NCBI GenBank assembly: GCA_934646115.1
Contig: CAKUEM010000004.1
Location: forward strand, 9,932-73,931
DNA: 64,000 bases
Direction: 5' to 3'
From: an uncultured Oscillospiraceae bacterium
Lineage (GTDB): Bacteria; Bacillota; Clostridia; Oscillospirales; JAAYXM01
Numbering within the stretch: the stretch's first letter is position 1; each line of letters starts with the position of its first letter. The position numbers were made by a program, and so were the translations under genes. This document shows, one piece after another, positions 59,612-64,000 of the stretch. The notes below the pieces were generated by a model. It saw only the letters and a program-made list of their open reading frames with translations. It did no database searches and was not told where the DNA came from.

Positions 59612-60742
59612 TTATGCCTCAAGTGCGTGGAGAAACGCCGCTTCCAAATTGCAGCACGGCGGCTTGCCCAGCGCGGTCAGCGCATCGTGCAGCGCGCGCA
59701 TGGTCAGGCGCATATCTTCGATATTTGCGTTTTCGCCCATATGTCCGATGCGGATCACGCGTCCGGCAAGCGTATCAAAGCAACCTGCAAGCATCACACC
59801 CTGCTCTGCAACTTTTTGCAGGATCGCGGTATCAGTCAGCCCTGCCGGCACGTCAAAAACCGTCACCGTGGGCGAGAAACCCGCGCGCAGATACAGCGAA
59901 AGCCCGCCCTGCGTGAGCGCTTCTCGACAGGCGCGCGCAATGCGCGCGTGCCGCGCAAAAATTTCCGGATCGTCCAGCACATTTTGCAGCGCGGCGCGAA
60001 ATCCGTAAATATCGCTGATCGGCATGGAGTAGGGGAACCATTTTTTTGCGTAATAATCGCGATAGCTTAAAATGCTGAGATAAAAAGATGCGATCGGCGT
60101 GCGCCGCGCATCCATGCGCGCAAATGCGTCTGCACTTACGCCCAGAAACGTCAGCCCGATCGGCGCGGAAAGCGCCTTCTGCGAGCCGCCGCACAGAATA
60201 TCGATCTGCGCGCGCGACACGTCAAGCGGCGTGCCGAATGACGCAGACACTGAGTCGACGATCGTGAGAATTCCGTAGCGCTTGAGCAGCGGGGAAAGCG
60301 TTTCCACGTCGTTGAGCATACCGCTCGGCGTGTCGCAATGCACCAGCGTCGCCGCGCGAAATGCATGGTCACGCTCTAAAAAGGCGGCCAAAGCGTCCGG
60401 ATCGACCGGGTTTTGCGGGTCAACGGAGTATAATACCGGATCGCCGCCATAGATTTTTACGAAATCGGCGAAGCCGCGCCCGAAAATGCCGTTATCGATC
60501 ACAAGAACGCGATCACCCGGCTCGATCAAAGAAGCGCATGCCGCTTCCAGCCCGAGGATTCCCTCGCCGCTGAGCAGAAAAAACTCATTTTCTGTATGGA
60601 AAAACTGCGCAAGGTCGCGGCAAACATCGCGATATTCGTCATAAAATGACAGATCCAAATCAGGATTCGTTGTGGGCAGCGCCCGGGCGGCGCGCACATT
60701 CTCGCGCACCTGGGTGGGACCCGGTGTCATGACCTTCAGCAT
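59612..60742 (-). CDS. Class V aminotransferase (alanine-glyoxylate/serine-pyruvate type)
   Basis: PLP-dependent transaminase. 376 residues. MTPGPTQVRENVRAA start, SGEGILGLEAAC, VHCDTPSGMLNDVE, VDSVSASFGTP and the PLP-Lys in CGGSQKALSAPIGL. Substrate not determinable. The start lies inside the ECF gene's end (AGGAGG upstream), so it is cotranscribed with the vitamin transporter. Confidence 0.88.
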   Translation of the reverse strand: MLKVMTPGPTQVRENVRAARALPTTNPDLDLSFYDEYRDVCRDLAQFFHTENEFFLLSGEGILGLEAACASLIEPGDRVLVIDNGIFGRGFADFVKIYGGDPVLYSVDPQNPVDPDALAAFLERDHAFRAATLVHCDTPSGMLNDVETLSPLLKRYGILTIVDSVSASFGTPLDVSRAQIDILCGGSQKALSAPIGLTFLGVSADAFARMDARRTPIASFYLSILSYRDYYAKKWFPYSMPISDIYGFRAALQNVLDDPEIFARHARIARACREALTQGGLSLYLRAGFSPTVTVFDVPAGLTDTAILQKVAEQGVMLAGCFDTLAGRVIRIGHMGENANIEDMRLTMRALHDALTALGKPPCCNLEAAFLHALEA

Positions 60743-60744
60743 AC

Positions 60745-61284
60745 TCACGCCTCCTTTTTCGGGAAGAGCTTGCGCATGACAAGCACGAGCGGGAAGCTGA
60801 TGATCGCGGCGGTGCCGACCTGCACCACATTGCCCGGAATCGAGGTGAGCGGCGCGACCCAGTTGCCGTAAATGATCGCTTCTGCCACGTAATAGCCGCC
60901 GATTTTCAGCGCGAGCGCCGCCAGCATGGCAACAATATACCAAAGCACAAAGTGGTCATGCTTTTTCTCAAAAATCAGACCGACCACAAAGCCCATCGCA
61001 CCGACGATTACAAATGTGAACGGCGCCCAAAGCGTCCAACCGGAGAGCAGGTCAAACAGTCCCATACCGATCGCGCCGGCGAGTGCGCCGCTGCGCTTGC
61101 CGAAAATGACCGCCGCGATGAAAAGCGGAACGTTTCCCAGATGCACAAGCCCGCCGTTTGCCGCGATGGGCAGGCGAATGTTGATAAAAAATGTGGCGAG
61201 CAGGGTCAGGGCGATGAGAAGTGCGTCGATCGTCATGCTTTTGATCCGCTCAGACGTCATAGTTTTTGTTGTTGTGTTGCTCAT
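60745..61284 (-). CDS. ECF transporter substrate-binding (S) component
   Basis: 179 residues, six hydrophobic helices. After a short leader, MTIDALLIALTLLATFFINIRL and GGLVHLGNVPLFIAAVIFGKRSGALAGAIGMGLFDLLSG are typical of ECF S components, which bind a vitamin and borrow a shared energising module. GCGAGG and family fit favour the start at 61284 over 61338. The divergent MocR regulator suggests vitamin B6 as cargo, by analogy with PdxR-controlled transporters. This is inference. Confidence 0.85.
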   Translation of the reverse strand: MSNTTTKTMTSERIKSMTIDALLIALTLLATFFINIRLPIAANGGLVHLGNVPLFIAAVIFGKRSGALAGAIGMGLFDLLSGWTLWAPFTFVIVGAMGFVVGLIFEKKHDHFVLWYIVAMLAALALKIGGYYVAEAIIYGNWVAPLTSIPGNVVQVGTAAIISFPLVLVMRKLFPKKEA

Positions 61285-61315
61285 TGAAAAAACCTCGCTT
61301 TTTGTCTCATTTTGC

Positions 61316-61344
61316 TTGACGTCGAAAACGTCTGGCATTATAAT
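61316..61344 (+). promoter_or_regulatory. Promoter of the MocR gene
   Basis: TTGACG (61316-61321), 17 bases, TATAAT (61339-61344). Confidence 0.65.
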
Positions 61345-61375
61345 AGCACTAAACTGGCTATATTAAAAATACCAG
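61332..61375. promoter_or_regulatory. Candidate MocR operator
   Basis: CTGGC occurs at 61332 and 61354, 22 bases (two helical turns) apart, and ACCAG at 61371-61375 makes an inverted partner, CTGGCTATA...ATACCAG. Direct plus inverted repeats of this kind are typical MocR sites. It overlaps the MocR -10 and lies in the shared divergent gap. Confidence 0.5.
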
Positions 61376-61414
61376 ATTGCAATTATTTTTTAAGGTCAGA
61401 TTGGGGTGGCGGGC

Positions 61415-62800
61415 ATGCAAAATTATGAAGAAACGCGGCGCGAGCCGCTGTATCGCGCGCTTTATACAAAGCTGCGGCAGGACATAGAGAGCGGGCGTTT
61501 GCCGGCGAATGCAAAGCTTTTATCCAAGCGGAAAATGGCAGAGCGAGAGGGCGTGAGCGTCAGCACGGTGGAGGGCGCGTATGCGCAGCTGCTTTGCGAG
61601 GGGTTTATCATCTCGCGCCCGAAAAGCGGTTTTTTTGTCTGTGAGTTAGAGACGCTTTATCCCGCGGCACAGCGCGCGCCGGAGCGCGCCGCACGGCAGC
61701 CGGAGCATGCGCGTTGTGATGTGGATTTCGCGATCACAGGTGTGGACCGCGCGGGGTTTCCGTATAGTACGTGGCGGCGGCTGATGAAAAACGCGTTTGA
61801 TGAATACGACGAAAATCTGCTCGCGCGTTCGCCGGTGCAGGGCGAGCTTGCGCTGCGCCGCGAGCTTGTGAATTATCTTTATATGTCGCGCGGGGTGCAT
61901 TGTACGGAGGAGCAGATTGTGGTTGGCGCGGGGACGGATAATCTGCTGCAGATCCTCAGTTACATCTTAGACGACCGCTGCAAGATCGCGATGGAGGACC
62001 CGGTCTATCACGAGTCGTATTTATTTTTCAGGCGCATGGGGCATGAGGTGCTCATGATCCCGATCGATCGGCAGGGCATGCCGGTCGAGCCGCTGTGCGC
62101 GTATGAAAATCTGGCGGCGTATATCACGCCGGCGCATCAGTTTCCGCTGGGCGTCACGATGCCGATCTCGCGGCGCATCGGACTGATCAACTGGGCGAAC
62201 GGCGCGCCGGGGCGCTATTTGATCGAGGACGATTATGACAGTGAATTTCGCTATAATGCAAAGCCGTATCCGGCGCTCAAGAGCATTGACCAAAACGGCC
62301 GCGTGATCTATTTGGGCAGCTTTTCGCGCGCGATCTCGCCCGCGCTGCGTATCAGCTATATGGTGCTGCCGCGCGAGCTGATGGCGCGCTATCGCGAGAG
62401 CTGCAGCGCGTTTGGAAGCAGCGTGTCGAAGCTGGATCAGCTTGTGCTGGCGCAGTTTTTAAATCGTCGGCATTTTGAAACGCACCTCAATAAAATGCGC
62501 AAGGTGTATCGCCAGAAGCGCGCGGCGCTGGATGCGGCGCTTTGCGAGGCGTTCGGCGAAAAGGTTGAGATCCATGGCGAAAATGCGGGGCAGCATTTGC
62601 TCGTTCGGCATTGCGGCGGCATGAGCGAGGCGGAAATGTGCGCTGCGGCAGAGCGCTGCGGCGTGCGCGTTTATCCGATCTCGCCATATTTTGTCGGCAG
62701 GATGCCGGCGCGCTATCAAAGTACGGTGCTGCTCGGCTACGCAACGCTTGAAATTGCGCAGATCCGCGAGGGGATCGCGCGGCTGCGCACCGTTTGGTAA
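61415..62800 (+). CDS. MocR-type GntR/aminotransferase regulator lacking the PLP lysine
   Basis: 461 residues: GntR winged helix (about 1-75, KMAEREGVSVSTVEGAYAQLL) and an aminotransferase-like domain (about 105-460; VGAGTDNLLQILSYIL, EDPVYHESYLFFRRMGHEV, IEDDYDSEFRY). The Lys that forms the Schiff base with PLP (SK in GTFSKS of GabR) is Arg305 here (SFSRAISPALRISYMVLP; codon CGC). The start may be GTG at 61406. Divergent from an ECF transporter and aminotransferase, its probable targets. Confidence 0.87.
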   Translation: MQNYEETRREPLYRALYTKLRQDIESGRLPANAKLLSKRKMAEREGVSVSTVEGAYAQLLCEGFIISRPKSGFFVCELETLYPAAQRAPERAARQPEHARCDVDFAITGVDRAGFPYSTWRRLMKNAFDEYDENLLARSPVQGELALRRELVNYLYMSRGVHCTEEQIVVGAGTDNLLQILSYILDDRCKIAMEDPVYHESYLFFRRMGHEVLMIPIDRQGMPVEPLCAYENLAAYITPAHQFPLGVTMPISRRIGLINWANGAPGRYLIEDDYDSEFRYNAKPYPALKSIDQNGRVIYLGSFSRAISPALRISYMVLPRELMARYRESCSAFGSSVSKLDQLVLAQFLNRRHFETHLNKMRKVYRQKRAALDAALCEAFGEKVEIHGENAGQHLLVRHCGGMSEAEMCAAAERCGVRVYPISPYFVGRMPARYQSTVLLGYATLEIAQIREGIARLRTVW

Positions 62801-62867
62801 AAAATTTCGGGCGCGGTGTAGCATTTCGCGCCGCTGCGCGGTATTCCTTATGGAGAGGAGGGATCGC

Positions 62868-63356
62868 ATGACCGAACAGGCGGAGGACATGATCCGGCGG
62901 CATGCGGACATGGTGTTTCGGCTTGCCGTTGCGCGCTGCGGAAATCGAAGCGACGCAGACGATATTTTTCAGGATGTATTTACCCGATATTTGAGCCGCC
63001 GCCCGGCGTTTGAAAGCGAGGAGCATGCGCGCGCATGGTTCATCCGCGTGACGATCAACTGCTCGAAAAGCTTGTGCCACAGCGCATGGCGGCGACACAC
63101 GCAGCCGCTTGAGGAGCTAAACGCCGCCGCCACGCCGCCAGAACGGGAGCTGTTTTACGCATTGCAGGCGCTGCCTGTGCGTGACCGCACGCTGCTGCAC
63201 CTTTTTTATTATGAACAGCTGGAGACAGAGCAGATCGGTGCGCTGCTTCACACCAAGCCGGCGACCGTGCGGACGCAGCTGGTGCGTGCGCGCCGCAAGC
63301 TAAAGGCGATATTGGAGGAGGAAGATGATGAAAAATGCCTATCAAACGCTTTATGA
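62868..63356 (+). CDS. ECF-type RNA polymerase sigma factor
   Basis: 162 residues. Region 2 (MVFRLAVARCGNRSDADDIFQDVFTRYL, about 13-45) and region 4 (LPVRDRTLLHLFYYEQLETEQIGALLHT, about 100-150) are present. The frame is open upstream, but GGAGGG before 62868 sets the start. The next gene overlaps its end and is probably the anti-sigma factor. Confidence 0.9.
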   Translation: MTEQAEDMIRRHADMVFRLAVARCGNRSDADDIFQDVFTRYLSRRPAFESEEHARAWFIRVTINCSKSLCHSAWRRHTQPLEELNAAATPPERELFYALQALPVRDRTLLHLFYYEQLETEQIGALLHTKPATVRTQLVRARRKLKAILEEEDDEKCLSNAL

Positions 63357-64000
63357 TCCCATCAAGCCCGACCCGGCGCTTTTGCAGCGGGTTCTGCAGG
63401 AGAAACGCCGCGCGCGTCCACGGCTGCGGCGCATGGCGGTTGCGGCTGCCATGGTCGCAGCGCTTGCTGTTTTGATCCCAACGCTGGCGGTCGCCACGCC
63501 GCAGATCGCGGCGCTGATGCGTCATGTTGCGCCCGGGATCGCGCAGCGGTTCACGCCGGTTTGCATGTCCTGCGAGGATCAGGGCGTGCGGATGGAGGTG
63601 GTCTCCGCGGCGATCCATGGCAATGTTGCCGAAGTTTATATTACGATGACGGATCTGACCGGCGACCGCATCGATGAAACCGTGGATCTGTATGACAGCT
63701 ACACGATCGAGCGCGGGTTTGACAGCTCGGCGACCTGCCAGCTCCTGCATGTGGACCGCGAGACGAAAACCGCGACGTTTTTGCTCACGATCTCGCAGTG
63801 GGGCGCGCGTGACGTTGCGGGGGATAAGATCACGTTTTCCGTCCGCAAATTTTTGAGCAAAAAAAAGACGTGGCGCGATGTGGAGATCCCGCTTGCGCTC
63901 GCGGAGGTTGCGCCGGGCGCGGCGCGCAGCGATGCACAGATCACGGGCTGGGGCGGCGCCAGTCGGGAGGATTGGCCGGTGCTGCAGAGCAGTCTGGAGC
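63328..64000 (+). CDS. Probable anti-sigma factor (DUF4179-like), truncated by window edge
   Basis: The first 224 residues are visible and the frame stays open. A 40-residue basic cytosolic head (KNAYQTLYDPIKPDPALLQRVLQE) precedes one membrane helix (MAVAAAMVAALAVLIPTLAVA). An extracellular beta-rich domain follows (AEVYITMTDLTGDRIDE). This is the layout of clostridial DUF4179-type proteins paired with ECF sigma factors. Overlaps the sigma gene by about 29 bases. ATG at 63325 or 63328 after GGAGGAGG. Confidence 0.75.
   Translation, partial: MKNAYQTLYDPIKPDPALLQRVLQEKRRARPRLRRMAVAAAMVAALAVLIPTLAVATPQIAALMRHVAPGIAQRFTPVCMSCEDQGVRMEVVSAAIHGNVAEVYITMTDLTGDRIDETVDLYDSYTIERGFDSSATCQLLHVDRETKTATFLLTISQWGARDVAGDKITFSVRKFLSKKKTWRDVEIPLALAEVAPGAARSDAQITGWGGASREDWPVLQSSLE

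Noticed and set aside
1..64000. CRISPR arrays, insertion sequences, prophage, tRNA genes
   Set aside because: No spaced direct repeats, transposase or integrase frames, attachment-like repeats or cloverleaf sequences were recognised on either strand.

Overview
The window is about 64 kb of chromosome from an anaerobic, endospore-forming Bacillota, most likely class Clostridia, with fairly GC-rich DNA. The call rests on gene content. Spore genes are spo0A, spoIVB, ylbJ, a ClpP-like tepA behind a sigmaF/G-type promoter, and a GerA-type germinant receptor operon. Anaerobe genes are a ferredoxin-dependent 2-oxoacid oxidoreductase, rubredoxin, two rubrerythrins and a PerR-like repressor. Shine-Dalgarno sites are strong, and TTG or GTG starts are common. 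No phage, transposon, CRISPR array, tRNA or rRNA operon was seen. The only structural RNA recognised is RNase P RNA.

Layout. 1-2.8 kb: an N-terminal fragment of a glycoside-hydrolase-like protein, then a uraA-upp uracil salvage operon with a possible leader attenuator. 3-4.2 kb: malic enzyme. 4.2-12.7 kb: a type II fatty acid cluster, with fabD divergent from fabH-fabG-fabF-accB-fabZ-accC-accD-accA-acpP and no enoyl-ACP reductase. 12.8-16.2 kb: a convergent five-gene operon of a P-loop ATPase and a four-subunit 2-oxoacid:ferredoxin oxidoreductase. 16.4-18.5 kb: spoIVB-spo0A. 18.8-19.9 kb: perR-rubrerythrin-rubredoxin. 20.2-30.7 kb: a degenerate P-type-ATPase-like membrane protein, era, recO, mutS2, prfA, a Sua5-type gene, coaE and an M18 aminopeptidase. 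30.7-37.3 kb: tepA, a DUF1858 protein, an MFS-like transporter, trmK, a Nif3-like gene, rqcH, a hotdog thioesterase and a DUF951 protein. 37.3-40.2 kb: XRE-cupin regulator plus acyl-CoA synthetase, then rubrerythrin with an RNA-like leader. 40.4-44.2 kb: the germinant receptor operon, including a small two-helix protein. 44.2-47.8 kb: a small membrane protein under a palindromic operator, a YbaK-type gene, rnpB, a sugar-binding-fold protein, a Cys-rich protein and ylbJ. 47.9-54.7 kb: an rlmB-led operon, a YaiI-type gene and an amidohydrolase. 55-59.6 kb: Ldh2-type dehydrogenase, RNA-modification genes and a DUF362 ferredoxin. 59.6-62.8 kb: class V aminotransferase plus ECF S component, divergent from a MocR regulator. 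62.9-64 kb: an ECF sigma factor and its probable anti-sigma partner, cut by the window edge.

The most interesting signals are losses of catalytic or signalling residues in otherwise conserved proteins. Spo0A has Asn in place of the phosphoacceptor Asp. The MocR regulator has Arg in place of the PLP-binding Lys. An 8-helix P1B-ATPase-like protein lacks every catalytic motif. Three cis elements also stand out: a perfect 18-bp palindrome filling the spacer of a promoter for an unknown small protein, a two-hairpin terminated RNA upstream of rubrerythrin, and a terminator-like structure in the uraA leader. accD appears to start with CTG.
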